64,000 bases of DNA from the NCBI RefSeq assembly GCF_021432065.1, contig NZ_CP090364.1, forward strand, positions 1,316,601-1,380,600, written 5' to 3'. The stretch comes from Photobacterium sp. TLY01 (lineage in GTDB: Bacteria > Pseudomonadota > Gammaproteobacteria > Enterobacterales > Vibrionaceae). The position numbers and the translations under genes were made by a program. The notes under the pieces were generated by a model. That model was not told the origin of the DNA, made no database searches, and saw only the letters and a program-made list of their open reading frames with translations. Positions 44,715 through 53,820 of the stretch are shown in pieces; position 1 is the stretch's first letter, and each line of letters starts with the position of its first letter.

Positions 44715-45998
44715 ATGCAAATGGAAACGCATGCATTTTTGACTGCACTGTTTAATCGTGCAGTAAAACAGGCCCTGCCCGGTGAAACCCTGAAGCACTA
44801 TTTACCTGAAGACAGAACAGGTAAAGCGGTGGTCATAGGGGCGGGTAAAGCCGCCGCCTCAATGGCCAGAGCACTGGAAAGTGTCTGGGAAGGTGAATTG
44901 GAAGGTCTGGTCGTGACTCGTTATGGTCACACCGCAGAATGCCAGAAGATCGAAGTGATCGAAGCTGCCCACCCGGTGCCGGATGATGCTGGCCGGGAAG
45001 TGGCCGAACGTATCCTGAATCTGGTGGAAGGGCTGAACGAGAACGATCTTGTAATCTGTCTCCTGTCTGGTGGCGGATCGGCCTTGCTGAGTTTGCCTGC
45101 TCCCGGCATCACCTTCTCGCAAAAGCAGCAAATTAATAAAGCCTTGCTGAAATCCGGGGCGGCCATTGATGAAATGAACTGTGTACGCAAGCACCTGTCT
45201 GCCATTAAAGGCGGAAGGCTGGCGAAAGCCGTCGCACCGGCACAGTTGATTACACTGGCCATTTCGGACGTACCCGGCGATGAAGCAACCGTGATTGCTT
45301 CCGGCCCGACGGTTGCTGATCCGACGACCAGCAAAGATGCCTTAGACATATTGAGCCGCTATCAGGTGAGCGTACCTGACTCAGTCACTGAGTGGTTACA
45401 CAGCCCTGAATCTGAAACGGTAAAACCGGGTGATGCCTGTCTCGAGCGGGCAAGGTTCGAGCTGATCGCCAGCCCTCAGCTGTCTTTGGAAGCGGCTGCC
45501 GAAGAGGCCAGTCAGTGGGGGATCCCTGCGCATATCCTGAGTGATTGCATTGAAGGTGAATCTCGTGATGTCGCTAAAGTACACGCAGCGCTTGCCAAGC
45601 AGATTGCCGACCGCGAACAGCCGTTCACAACGCCTTGCGTCTTACTGTCTGGTGGTGAAACCACGGTGACAGTGCGGGGTGAGGGACGTGGCGGGCGTAA
45701 CAGTGAGTTTCTGCTGAGCCTGTATCATGAACTGCAGGGCCATCCGCAGATCTTCGCACTGGCCGCTGATACCGATGGTATTGACGGGGTCGAAGATAAT
45801 GCCGGTGCGGTACTGAACCCGCAGAGTTATCACCAGGGGCAGGCTCTGGAACTCAATAGCCAGGACTATCTGGATAACAATGATGGATACACTTTCTTTA
45901 AACAATTGGATTCATTGTTAACCACGGGTCCAACATTAACGAATGTGAATGATTTTCGCGCCATTCTGATTCTTCCGAAGGAGGAATCCGGTCACTGA
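44715..45998 (+). CDS. Glycerate kinase (GlxK/TtuD, MOFRL type)
   Basis: 427-residue glycerate 2-kinase of the MOFRL family, phosphorylating glycerate to 2-phosphoglycerate. Segments: VVIGAGKAAASMARALE, VTRYGHTAE, LVICLLSGGGSALLSLP, SAIKGGRLAKA, ISDVPGDEATVIASGPTV and the C-terminal MOFRL block LSGGETTVTVRGEGRGGRNSEFLLSL (in part). ATG 44715 is chosen because GGAG lies six bases upstream; GTG 44703 would add four residues. It completes the route from glyoxylate to lower glycolysis. Separated from glxR by the nested stem structure. Confidence 0.94.
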   Translation: MQMETHAFLTALFNRAVKQALPGETLKHYLPEDRTGKAVVIGAGKAAASMARALESVWEGELEGLVVTRYGHTAECQKIEVIEAAHPVPDDAGREVAERILNLVEGLNENDLVICLLSGGGSALLSLPAPGITFSQKQQINKALLKSGAAIDEMNCVRKHLSAIKGGRLAKAVAPAQLITLAISDVPGDEATVIASGPTVADPTTSKDALDILSRYQVSVPDSVTEWLHSPESETVKPGDACLERARFELIASPQLSLEAAAEEASQWGIPAHILSDCIEGESRDVAKVHAALAKQIADREQPFTTPCVLLSGGETTVTVRGEGRGGRNSEFLLSLYHELQGHPQIFALAADTDGIDGVEDNAGAVLNPQSYHQGQALELNSQDYLDNNDGYTFFKQLDSLLTTGPTLTNVNDFRAILILPKEESGH

Positions 45999-46081
45999 AT
46001 AACTCCTTGAGTTATGTTGTAAGTTGTAAGAGGCAACGGTAGGCACAGTTTTCTTTGTCCTTGGAGACTGTGTGCCCTTTG

Positions 46082-46114
46082 GGAATAGTGTCAGCGGCAC
46101 TATTCCTTTTTTTT
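46082..46114 (+). terminator. Terminator after glycerate kinase
   Basis: GGAATAGTG-N7-CACTATTCC perfect 9-bp stem followed by eight T, 84 bases past the stop codon. Confidence 0.9.
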
Positions 46115-46405
46115 ATTTAGCCACTGACAGTCATTTCTGCGTGGCGAAAGTCCAGCCAACCAACACAAAATCCATGATTGATTTAACAGAAAGGACCAGG
46201 CTGAACTGCTCAGTCTGCAGGCTGGCGGTATACGATGTTTTGCGATTTTTTGATGAATGATCTCAGTGAGCCAAGCACACCAGGGATAGATGAATAGAGT
46301 TGGATATGAGTCACAGCAGATTAAGAAGCGGAATGGGTGGGAGCGTGCAGCACCAACTTATACAATACCGAACTGAACGCGTAGGCTGCATGCCCCACTG
46401 AGAAC

Positions 46406-46435
46406 AGTATAGGGCATAGCATTATTGTATACAAT
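46406..46435 (-). promoter_or_regulatory. GntR-type operator inside a leftward promoter
   Basis: Read leftwards: TTGTAT (46434-46429), a 17-base spacer, then TATACT (46411-46406). The perfect palindrome ATTGTATACAAT (46424-46435) covers the -35. The site lies downstream of the gntR stop and points away from that gene, with no downstream coding gene. Confidence 0.5.
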
Positions 46436-46469
46436 GTTGTTTTTATTTTTGTGTTAAATTGTTTTCAAT

Positions 46470-47210
46470 CTATCTTCGCTTCAACACAACATCAGAAAAT
46501 ACCGCGTGCAGATCACTGCTGATTGCTTCATCATCCAGGGCTAATTTTGCATTGATGTGACCCAGGTGATTACGCATCAGCGAAACGGCTTTTTCTGTTT
46601 CACCCGCTTCAATGGCGTCCAGCAGCTGGTTATGTTCATCAAAAGAGCATTGACCTCGGTTGCCGACTTCATACAGTGCAATGATCAGAGAAGTTTGCGA
46701 CACAATACTGCGCTGGAAGGAAAGCAAAGGCGGGTTGTTGGCCATGCTGGCCAGCTGGATATGGAATTCACCGGAGAGGCGGATACCGCGGCCCACATCG
46801 CCTTGATCAAAAGCAGCATGCTCTTCTTTGACCAGTTCACGCAATTTGGCGATTTGTTCGCTGGTCGCATGTTCAACGGCCAACTCTGTGATGGCGAGCT
46901 CTAACACTTCGCGTGCTTTCAATACCTGCCGGGCCTCTTCAACATTGGGCGCAGCAACAATGGCACCACGGTTCGGGCGAATTTTGACAATCTGCTCGAC
47001 AGACAGGCGAAGCAAGGCACGGCGGATAATGGTTCGGCTGACACCGAAAATTTCACCCAGTGCTTCTTCATTCAGCTTGGTGTTTGGTGGCAGGCGCTGT
47101 TCCAGGATGGCATCAAAAATGTGTCCGTAGACAATATCATCCTGGGTAAGTGTCGGACCCACAGTGGGTGATTTCTTTAACGTTGACTTTTTTTTCACTG
47201 GCGTGGTCAC
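46470..47210 (-). CDS. GntR-family (FadR branch) regulator of purine/glyoxylate genes
   Basis: 246 residues. N-terminal winged helix (YGHIFDAILEQRLPPNTKLNEEALGEIFGVSRTIIRRALLRL, in part; RPNRGAIVAAPNVEEA) and an all-helical FCD ligand domain (REVLELAITELAVEHA, FHIQLASMANNPPLL, DEHNQLLDAIEAGE, NHLGHI), in which the metal-binding His residues are present. GTG start at 47210 with GGAGAG upstream. Copies of ATTGTATACAAT flank it and recur at puuE, the AzgA permease, aceB and gcl, so it is probably their repressor, analogous to the GntR regulator HpxS of other purine clusters. The effector (an ureide or glyoxylate-type acid) is unknown. Confidence 0.85.
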   Translation of the reverse strand: MTTPVKKKSTLKKSPTVGPTLTQDDIVYGHIFDAILEQRLPPNTKLNEEALGEIFGVSRTIIRRALLRLSVEQIVKIRPNRGAIVAAPNVEEARQVLKAREVLELAITELAVEHATSEQIAKLRELVKEEHAAFDQGDVGRGIRLSGEFHIQLASMANNPPLLSFQRSIVSQTSLIIALYEVGNRGQCSFDEHNQLLDAIEAGETEKAVSLMRNHLGHINAKLALDDEAISSDLHAVFSDVVLKRR

Positions 47211-47245
47211 TACTTCTCTCCTAAAGCTTCTCCAGCTGCCCCGTT

Positions 47246-47257
47246 ATTGTATGCAAT
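47246..47257. promoter_or_regulatory. GntR-type operator ATTGTATGCAAT (autoregulatory)
   Basis: One mismatch from the window's consensus palindrome, located 36 bases upstream of the gntR start codon and overlapping a -10-like TACAAT. This fits negative autoregulation. Confidence 0.65.
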
Positions 47258-47404
47258 TAACGCAAAAAAGCGAATTAACTTTTCAGAGTAAAATAAATAA
47301 TCATATTTTATCCGGCCCGCTTATGTTCTTGAGTTTCGATGAATCAGGGAAAATGAAACAGCGTGTATAATGCTGCCCGATGGTGTCTGATTGACGGGGT
47401 GGCG

Positions 47405-48037
47405 CTAGTGAGCGCTAACCCGGTTCTGATTGAATAAATCTGCAAACTTCGGATAAGCCTCAGAGGCTGTTTTTTGAATCAATTCAATGGGCATGTCATC
47501 AAAACAACCGTGGTATTTTACATACTCCATATGTTGCCGACCATCTTTTGTCGCGGAATGGAGAATAGCGTCATGTTTACCGTCAAATTCCAGGGGGGCA
47601 ACGTTAAACTTCTCGCATAAAGCACGATCGAAGACAGGCGTGACTTTCACCCAACCCTGATTCAGCCAGATCTCTGCATAGCCATGCAACGCGAAATAGT
47701 CTGTTCCCAGCCATTCAACCAAGGCCGGCGTTGATAAGTGATTGATGACATCCGCGAGGCCAAGACGGGCGGGGATACCATGCAGACGGCATAGTGCGAC
47801 CATAAGCGCCGCTTTTGGGATGCAATATGCCTGGTTTTTCTGAAAGCAATAGCTGGCTTTCAGGCTGGGCAGGCCGTCTTGCAGCGTATAAGGATTGTAA
47901 ACAATTTCATCGCGGACCAGATAATAAATGCTGATGGCCTTCTCGGCTGCTGTATTCCCTGTTACCTGCTGACTGAAGTTTTGGATGGCCGGGTGATCAA
48001 AATCAAAGTAGTCGGTCGCGTTCAGTTGCTCTTCCAT
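47405..48037 (-). CDS. Transglutaminase-like (papain-fold) protein
   Basis: 210-residue protein with the transglutaminase-like core. Candidate catalytic triad: Cys in NQAYCIPKAALMVALCRLHGIPARLG (in part), His in FALHGYAEIWLNQGW, Asp in VTPVFDRALC. No signal peptide, so cytosolic. Relatives are cysteine proteases or amidases of unknown substrate. Single gene between the gntR gene and a divergent hydrolase gene; no operon partner. Confidence 0.85.
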   Translation of the reverse strand: MEEQLNATDYFDFDHPAIQNFSQQVTGNTAAEKAISIYYLVRDEIVYNPYTLQDGLPSLKASYCFQKNQAYCIPKAALMVALCRLHGIPARLGLADVINHLSTPALVEWLGTDYFALHGYAEIWLNQGWVKVTPVFDRALCEKFNVAPLEFDGKHDAILHSATKDGRQHMEYVKYHGCFDDMPIELIQKTASEAYPKFADLFNQNRVSAH

Positions 48038-48275
48038 GTGCTGTGATCCTTTGTGGTTGTTACTAGCAGACTAGAGTGTAAGCTCTATCTTGGCGAGTGG
48101 TCCGGAGAGATTTTGTGCGAGAGCTTGAGGTCATTCACATTCATGCCGGTGACGCGGATGGCTTGTGGTCCTTATCCTATCCTCTTACTATGGCTACGAC
48201 AGATCAGCCTCGAGATGTCCGACAGACGGTAACATTGACCTGGTGTGGCAAGCCCAGTCTAAGGTAGGGGGGAGC

Positions 48276-49337
48276 ATGGTATTCAAGCGACGGATGAATC
48301 GTACACTTCAGTTGCTGCTCAGCGATCTGTCAGATCGTGCTGTTGCCAACGCCAGTCAGTGGCGGGCAGGTTTGGGAGCCTTTGTTGAAACCGGTTTGCC
48401 GCCGGTGCCCAGCGATCTGGTGATCGCCACCATGAACGGTGTGATGGGAGATGCGCTTGCAGAGCGCAAAAGCCGGCTCGCCCAGAGAATGGCATTCAGC
48501 AGCGGTATGCAGCCACTGAGTCTGGACCCGCTGACGCTGGCCAGCCAATTGCCGCAGCCGCAGGCTCGGATCGTGGTTTGTATCCACGGCTGGTGTATGA
48601 ATGACAGCCAATGGCAACGGAAACCCCATGACCATGGGCGGAATTTGGTGAAGTTTGGCTATACCCCTGTGTATCTGCGTTACAACACAGGGCGTCACAT
48701 ATCCTCTAATGGTGAAGATTTCGCGTTATTGCTAGAGCAGCTGATTGCCGCCTGGCCTTGTCCGGTGCAGGAAATAGTGATGATTGCCCACAGCATGGGT
48801 GGGCTGGTCAGCAGGAGTGCATGCTTCTATGCTGCAAAACATCAGGTGAGCTGGATAAATCAGCTATCTACACTGGTGACCCTGGGCACCCCGCATAATG
48901 GCGCACCTTTAGCAAAACTTGCCAGTTGGGCCGAAACCCGGATTGCGGCGGTGCCTTATCTGCAATCCGTGGCCAATCTGACCCGGCTGCGCAGTGCCGG
49001 CAGTAAAGATCTCAGTCTGGGCACGATCTGCCATTCCGACTGGCAACGGGAGCCGCCGCCGGTTTACCCGCTGCGTCCGCCTCTGCCGGACGGTGTAGCT
49101 TGTTATGCTGTTGCCAGCTGTTTGAGCAAAGATACTCAGGATGAAAGAAACCGCCGTATCGGCGATGGTTTGGTGCCAGTTTCGAGTGCGTTGGGCGAAG
49201 GGAGTGAACAGCAACTGGCCGTGGGATTTCCGTCACCCAACCAGTGTGTGTTAGGCAGTGTGAATCATATGGGGTTGCTCACACATCCGCTGGTTTCCAG
49301 AAAAATTGAACAGTGGGTTCTGGCAAACAGTCTGTAA
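48276..49337 (+). CDS. Alpha/beta-hydrolase (lipase/esterase-like)
   Basis: 353-residue hydrolase with nucleophile elbow in IAHSMGGLVSRSA, oxyanion-type segment VVCIHGWCMNDSQW, LVTLGTPHNGAPLAKLA typical of PGAP1/lipase-like proteins, and a late His in GSVNHMGLLTHP. ATG 48276 is chosen because a strong GGGGGGAG precedes it; the reading frame extends to 48165 without a ribosome site. The N-terminal 100 residues are an extra helical region. No signal peptide is seen. Substrate unknown. Confidence 0.82.
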   Translation: MVFKRRMNRTLQLLLSDLSDRAVANASQWRAGLGAFVETGLPPVPSDLVIATMNGVMGDALAERKSRLAQRMAFSSGMQPLSLDPLTLASQLPQPQARIVVCIHGWCMNDSQWQRKPHDHGRNLVKFGYTPVYLRYNTGRHISSNGEDFALLLEQLIAAWPCPVQEIVMIAHSMGGLVSRSACFYAAKHQVSWINQLSTLVTLGTPHNGAPLAKLASWAETRIAAVPYLQSVANLTRLRSAGSKDLSLGTICHSDWQREPPPVYPLRPPLPDGVACYAVASCLSKDTQDERNRRIGDGLVPVSSALGEGSEQQLAVGFPSPNQCVLGSVNHMGLLTHPLVSRKIEQWVLANSL

Positions 49338-49479
49338 ATGTTATGCAGAATTTTTTATGGTTTTCATCTGCAAAATTTATCCATAATTTTTTTTCATTCT
49401 CATCATTTAATCAATGATTTGTGACGTGCAGGGTGAGTGTCTATAAAGCCTCAACGCTAGGCTAATACGGACACATCGC

Positions 49480-50091
49480 ATGGATCTCGACACTATGCTT
49501 GAGAGCCTGCACACACAGGGCTGGTGTGTGTGGGACGATTTTCTTTCTGCAAACGAAATATCTGCATTGTTGCAATGTTTACCCTCTGAATGGTCACAAG
49601 CAGGCATTGGGCGTCAGGATGCCCATACGCATGTGGCGTCGATCCGAAGCGATAAGATTCACTGGCTGAAAGAAGAGATGGGCCAGCCAGTTCATCACTA
49701 TCTGGATAAGATGGAAGTGATCCGCCAGGCGGCGAATCGTTACCTCTATCTGGGCTTGTTCGAATACGAAGCGCATTTTGCCAAGTACGAGCAGGGGGAT
49801 TTCTATAAAAAACATCGTGATAGTTTTCGTGGTAAAGCCAACCGTATTCTGACGACAGTTCTGTATCTGAACGATCAAGACTGGCAGGAAACGGATGGGG
49901 GAGAGCTGGTGATCTACAATGATGATGATAGCTTTCTGACAAAGCTGGTGCCCAAAGGCGGGCGCCTGGTGATGTTTTTATCTGAAGACTTTCCTCATGA
50001 AGTGCTGCCCGCACATCGTCCGCGTTTCAGTATTGCGGGCTGGTTCCGTCTCAACGGCGTGAGCGCGGGAAGTCTGGATATTGCGGTATAA
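49480..50091 (+). CDS. 2OG-Fe(II) oxygenase (prolyl-4-hydroxylase-like)
   Basis: 203-residue double-stranded beta-helix oxygenase. Iron ligands HxD in YKKHRDSF and the distal His in EDFPHEVLPA, with the 2-oxoglutarate-binding Arg in RPRFSIAGWFR. The middle ILTTVLYLNDQDWQETDGGELVIY (in part) is typical of the P4Hc/SM-20 group. Such enzymes hydroxylate proteins or small molecules; the target is not evident from the neighbours. It is followed by a strong terminator. Confidence 0.88.
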   Translation: MDLDTMLESLHTQGWCVWDDFLSANEISALLQCLPSEWSQAGIGRQDAHTHVASIRSDKIHWLKEEMGQPVHHYLDKMEVIRQAANRYLYLGLFEYEAHFAKYEQGDFYKKHRDSFRGKANRILTTVLYLNDQDWQETDGGELVIYNDDDSFLTKLVPKGGRLVMFLSEDFPHEVLPAHRPRFSIAGWFRLNGVSAGSLDIAV

Positions 50092-50115
50092 ACTTTTTAT
50101 CCTGTCAGTGGATTG

Positions 50116-50148
50116 AATTCGGGCCAGCAAGTACGCTGGCCCGAATTT
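50116..50148. terminator. Bidirectional terminator
   Basis: Perfect 13-bp stem AATTCGGGCCAGC / GCTGGCCCGAATT with a six-base loop, between two converging genes. T-runs are short on both sides. Confidence 0.8.
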
Positions 50149-50183
50149 TGTGATCACTTCTAAATGACGCCAGTGGGGATTGC

Positions 50184-51491
50184 TTAGTGGCCGGCCACGA
50201 CGTAAAAGTAGTAAATCATTGAGATGGCAATGAGATACACAGACCAGTGATCTTCCTTAAAGCGATTTGTGGCCAGTTTCAGGAATGCATAAACCACCAT
50301 GGCTGCGGCAATCCCGTTACCCGAATTAAAGCTGAAGATGGTCATGGCGACACAGACAAATGCCGGCAGATACTGTGTGATGTCATCGTAGTTTACTTTT
50401 CGCATCGAAGACATCATGGCAAAACCAATATAAATCAACACAGGTGCGGTCGCGGCTGTCGGGATCAGAGTCACCAGTGGTGAAATAAACAGGGTCAGAA
50501 CAAACAAGGCTGCCGTGAATACCGCGGTTAGGCCGGTACGGCCGCCGGCTTCTACGCCCGCAGAGCTTTCCAGATACGTGGTCAGTACCGGGCACGAGAA
50601 CAGCGAACCAAAGGTCGTCGCACAAGAGTCTACGTGGAAGTTTTTCTCAATGCCCGGCAGGTTGCCGTCTTTATCCAGATAACCGGCCTGCGCACCGACC
50701 CCCAGTAAGGTGCCCAGGGTCGAGAAGAAATCCGGGATAAAAAAGGCCAGCAGGAAAGGCAGATACTGCGGTGACAGGGCACCGACGATATCAAGTTGAA
50801 ACACCAGATCATCCACGCCGCCCGGCATGGCAAACATGTGAGTTGGCAACTGGGTGACACCGAGTGGAATGCCCACCAGCGTGGTGATCAGCACCGCCAG
50901 AATAATACCGCCCCGGGTTTTGCGGGCTACGAAAAACAACACCAGGAAAAACCCGAAAAAGGCCAGCAGGGCGTCGGTCGATGCCAGATCGCCAAAAATC
51001 AGCACATTTTTCTTGGCATTGGCAACCACAATCCCTGCCTGCTTGAGCCCAAGCAGCGCGATAAACAGCCCGATGCCGACGCCGACTGAGACTTTGATAC
51101 TCGGCGGTATGATACGAACGATGAAATTTCTGATCCCCAGAAAAGACACCAGCATAAACAGCACACCGCTGATAAAAACAATGCCGGAGGCAACCGGCAA
51201 CGGGACGCCGCCGCCCAGCAGTGTGAAGGAGAAAATCGCCACGCTGCCCAGGCCCGGCGCCAGAATAAACGGCCGGTTGGTATAAAGCGCCATTGCCAGG
51301 GTCGTGAGAATTGTCATGATCACAGTGACTGTCATGGCCGAGGCAAAGGGAATCCCGCCTTTGCTCAGCATACCGGGCACGACAGCCACCACATAGGCCA
51401 TCGTGGCGAAGGTGGTGAATCCGGCGATAAACTCGGTTTTGATATCCGTGCCATTTTCTTGCAGTTTGAAAAAGTCCTTGATGCGTTCCAT
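50184..51491 (-). CDS. AzgA-type purine permease (second copy type)
   Basis: 435-residue inner-membrane permease of the AzgA/AdeP-like branch: TEFIAGFTTFATMAYVVAVVP, ILAPGLGSVAIFSFTLLG, SCPVLTTYLESSAGVEAGGRTGL, each in part. It is clearly diverged from the gene at 2638-3984, so not a recent duplicate. Start ATG 51491 abuts the stop of the deaminase gene upstream, so they are co-expressed; adenine or adenosine-derived hypoxanthine is the likeliest substrate. No ATTGTATACAAT site is seen near this pair. Confidence 0.87.
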   Translation of the reverse strand: MERIKDFFKLQENGTDIKTEFIAGFTTFATMAYVVAVVPGMLSKGGIPFASAMTVTVIMTILTTLAMALYTNRPFILAPGLGSVAIFSFTLLGGGVPLPVASGIVFISGVLFMLVSFLGIRNFIVRIIPPSIKVSVGVGIGLFIALLGLKQAGIVVANAKKNVLIFGDLASTDALLAFFGFFLVLFFVARKTRGGIILAVLITTLVGIPLGVTQLPTHMFAMPGGVDDLVFQLDIVGALSPQYLPFLLAFFIPDFFSTLGTLLGVGAQAGYLDKDGNLPGIEKNFHVDSCATTFGSLFSCPVLTTYLESSAGVEAGGRTGLTAVFTAALFVLTLFISPLVTLIPTAATAPVLIYIGFAMMSSMRKVNYDDITQYLPAFVCVAMTIFSFNSGNGIAAAMVVYAFLKLATNRFKEDHWSVYLIAISMIYYFYVVAGH

Positions 51492-52604
51492 TTATTTTTT
51501 TCCGTTGTGTTCACGTCGATACAAAATGAGTTCTTTGGTACTGAGTTTTGGCTGATAGTCCAGCTGAGCAAACAACTCATCAAAGCAGCGGCTCCATTCT
51601 TTTGCCCACTGTGTAATCTGTGCTGTGGGCAGCCAGCTTGCGTAGAGGCTGTTCAGCATCATGGTCTTCAGGCTATAGACATCAAATCCGAAGTCCTCAA
51701 CCATCACCTGATAGCATTTGCTGGTATGGGTATCGTGCATGTGCCAGTCATCAGTGCAGGGGATAATGTTCAGGCCCGCTTCTGCCATGGCACGGATCGG
51801 GTGTTTGACCCGCCATTCGTCATGCTTTGGCCATTGCTGCAGGAAGTAGGTATTGGACGGCACCACGGTAAAAGGGATGCCCAGCGCCGCGTATTTCGCC
51901 ATGAGCTCAGGGTTATTGATAATGCTGTAACCATGATCAATCCGATCAACCCCGATGAGCTCAATGCCGGTTTCGACATTGCGCCAGTGCAGGCCAAACT
52001 CAGAACAATGCGCTGTCAGCTTGTATCCGTGTCTCGCCGCCAGCCGGTATGCCTTCCAGAAGTTTTCAACCGGCGCCTGATGTTCTTTGTAATCGATTCC
52101 GATGCCCAGCACATAGGGGTGCGGGTGGGCAATCATGGCCTCTACCATAGCAACGGCGTCTTCCGGGGATTTTTCGCGATTAATTGAGGGAATCAGACGT
52201 ATGGTGATATCAAACACCTGCTGGCAATGATCGATAGTGCGCACCAGTGCATCATTGATCTCTGCGTAAGGCAAAGCCACATCGGACGGGTTCCAGAAGG
52301 TTTCAATGTATTTTACACCGCTGTGGTGGGCATCTTCTGCAACTTCAAACAGCACTCTTTCATAATCGGCCGTTTCCTGCATCAACTGATACAGGAATGT
52401 CAGAGCGGCAATCCCGCCTTTGCGCGGGCCGCCAGGCGTCTGGTAAGCGCGGTAGTAGCTTTTGGCCTCGGCTTCCGGAAGATCAACCTGGTACTTGCGG
52501 GCAAGGTCCAGCATGGTGTTCAGCCGTACCCCGCCCAGCAAGTGATAATGAATATCGGCTTTGGGCAGGCGGCGAATAAATTCAGGTAAAGTCAGGGTCG
52601 TCAC
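51492..52604 (-). CDS. Adenosine deaminase-family protein
   Basis: 370-residue zinc deaminase of the adenosine/adenine deaminase family. Metal HxH in LPKADIHYHLLGGV (family norm ELHxHLxG), His/Glu in LTAHCSEFG, a DHGYSI segment, and the Asp pair in IIPCTDDWHMHDT. The CTDDWHMH segment differs from the usual STDDP, so the substrate may not be plain adenosine. First gene of a two-gene unit with the abutting permease; a leftward LysR gene ends upstream at 52730-53650 in the same direction. Confidence 0.85.
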   Translation of the reverse strand: MTTLTLPEFIRRLPKADIHYHLLGGVRLNTMLDLARKYQVDLPEAEAKSYYRAYQTPGGPRKGGIAALTFLYQLMQETADYERVLFEVAEDAHHSGVKYIETFWNPSDVALPYAEINDALVRTIDHCQQVFDITIRLIPSINREKSPEDAVAMVEAMIAHPHPYVLGIGIDYKEHQAPVENFWKAYRLAARHGYKLTAHCSEFGLHWRNVETGIELIGVDRIDHGYSIINNPELMAKYAALGIPFTVVPSNTYFLQQWPKHDEWRVKHPIRAMAEAGLNIIPCTDDWHMHDTHTSKCYQVMVEDFGFDVYSLKTMMLNSLYASWLPTAQITQWAKEWSRCFDELFAQLDYQPKLSTKELILYRREHNGKK

Positions 52605-52729
52605 GTATCCATACTCAATCTGCTACATCAGTTGTAAAGCAGTTTGGAGAGAAGGGTGAACATTGTGAAATGCTGTTTTCGGTATGCTGATGCTGAATCT
52701 GCACCAGTGTATGAAACAGCATGAGCCGG

Positions 52730-53650
52730 TCAGTCGGCCGGTAAGAGTTGCCAGCCAGCCTCGGCCTGTCGCTTAAGGTATTGCCAGAACGCTTCGGCAA
52801 CATCAGGAAGCCGGGCCTGATTGCGGTACAGCCGGATTTTATAGGGTATCCGCCAGACATCAGGGTTGAGCTTCATCAGTCGCCGCGCTTTTAATTCCTC
52901 GTCGATTAAGCAATCGGGCAGCCAGGCCACGCCTTTTCCCCGCAGCGCCATGTCTTTATGCAACTGACACATTGAGGATTCAAACACCGGATGACAGGGG
53001 AAATTCACCGGTTGTCCCAGTGCGTTTTCGATTAATCGTGCCGTGTAACTTTCGGGAGAATAGCGTAATAAGGGCGTCAGTTTGTCCGGCCCGGGTTTAA
53101 AGAGCGGGGCGCCCTGATGATCGGTCGCGGAGACCAGATAGAAATGACCTTCCCCAATGGCAATATTCTGAAATGGCGGTTGATGCAAGGCCAGGGCATC
53201 AAAGGCAAACAGGAAATCACTGCGCCCTTCGGTTAATGATTCAATGGCGAAATCCAGCCTGAGTACGTCAACACTGTATTCGAGACTCAGTTCCTGACTG
53301 GCGAAGTCCATCAGATTCATTAAAGTGGGCGATGCCAGAGAATGCGGCGTTGCAACACGAAGCGGTGTAAAAACGGGTCGCGGCTGACTGCTTAACTGAG
53401 ACAGGCCATGGTCGAGCTGCATCAGCAGATTACGGGCCAGTGAATGGAACTGCTTCCCTGCCTGCGTCAGGCTGACCGGTGTGGTACTTCTGTCAATCAG
53501 CTGTACGCCAACGGCCTCTTCCAGAGATTTAATATGACGTCCGAACGCGGGCTGAGTAATGTGGCGGGCTTTGGCCGCACGGGAGAAGTTTCGGACTTCA
53601 CACAGCACGATAAAGTCTTCCAACCATTTAGTATCCAGATTCATCGACAA
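52730..53650 (-). CDS. LysR-family transcriptional regulator
   Basis: 306-residue LysR-type regulator with the winged helix in residues 5-65 (WLEDFIVLCEVRNFSRAAKARHITQPAFGRHIKSLEEAVG, in part) and an effector domain. The initiator may be Met1 or Met3. It precedes the deaminase/permease pair on the same strand, 125 bases away, so it could regulate that pair or be transcribed with it; no site can be assigned. Confidence 0.9.
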   Translation of the reverse strand: MSMNLDTKWLEDFIVLCEVRNFSRAAKARHITQPAFGRHIKSLEEAVGVQLIDRSTTPVSLTQAGKQFHSLARNLLMQLDHGLSQLSSQPRPVFTPLRVATPHSLASPTLMNLMDFASQELSLEYSVDVLRLDFAIESLTEGRSDFLFAFDALALHQPPFQNIAIGEGHFYLVSATDHQGAPLFKPGPDKLTPLLRYSPESYTARLIENALGQPVNFPCHPVFESSMCQLHKDMALRGKGVAWLPDCLIDEELKARRLMKLNPDVWRIPYKIRLYRNQARLPDVAEAFWQYLKRQAEAGWQLLPAD

Positions 53651-53820
53651 TCACTTCACTGCAAACCACACATAGTGAAGCGAATATTATCACAGGAAAT
53701 GCCGCTCACTGGCCCGACGGCCAGAATAACGCACTGCAGCAGACGCATTCGTGTTCTGTGTCCGGCTACGGTAAGATTGGGAGAAATCTTACTGATGAAG
53801 CATTGAGAAGGGCAGGCAGT

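Larger units (their letters stand above)
45999..46469. other. Intergenic region between glycerate kinase and gntR genes
   Basis: 470 bases with no convincing gene. It holds the glycerate kinase terminator (46082-46114) and, at its right end, a leftward promoter overlapped by an ATTGTATACAAT operator (46406-46435). Any leftward transcript would run antisense-free through 46395-46110, where no ORF with a ribosome site is seen. Confidence 0.55.

Noticed and set aside
46072-46260. 62-codon rightward frame after the glycerate kinase gene
   Set aside because: It spans the strong terminator at 46082-46114 and has no ribosome site.
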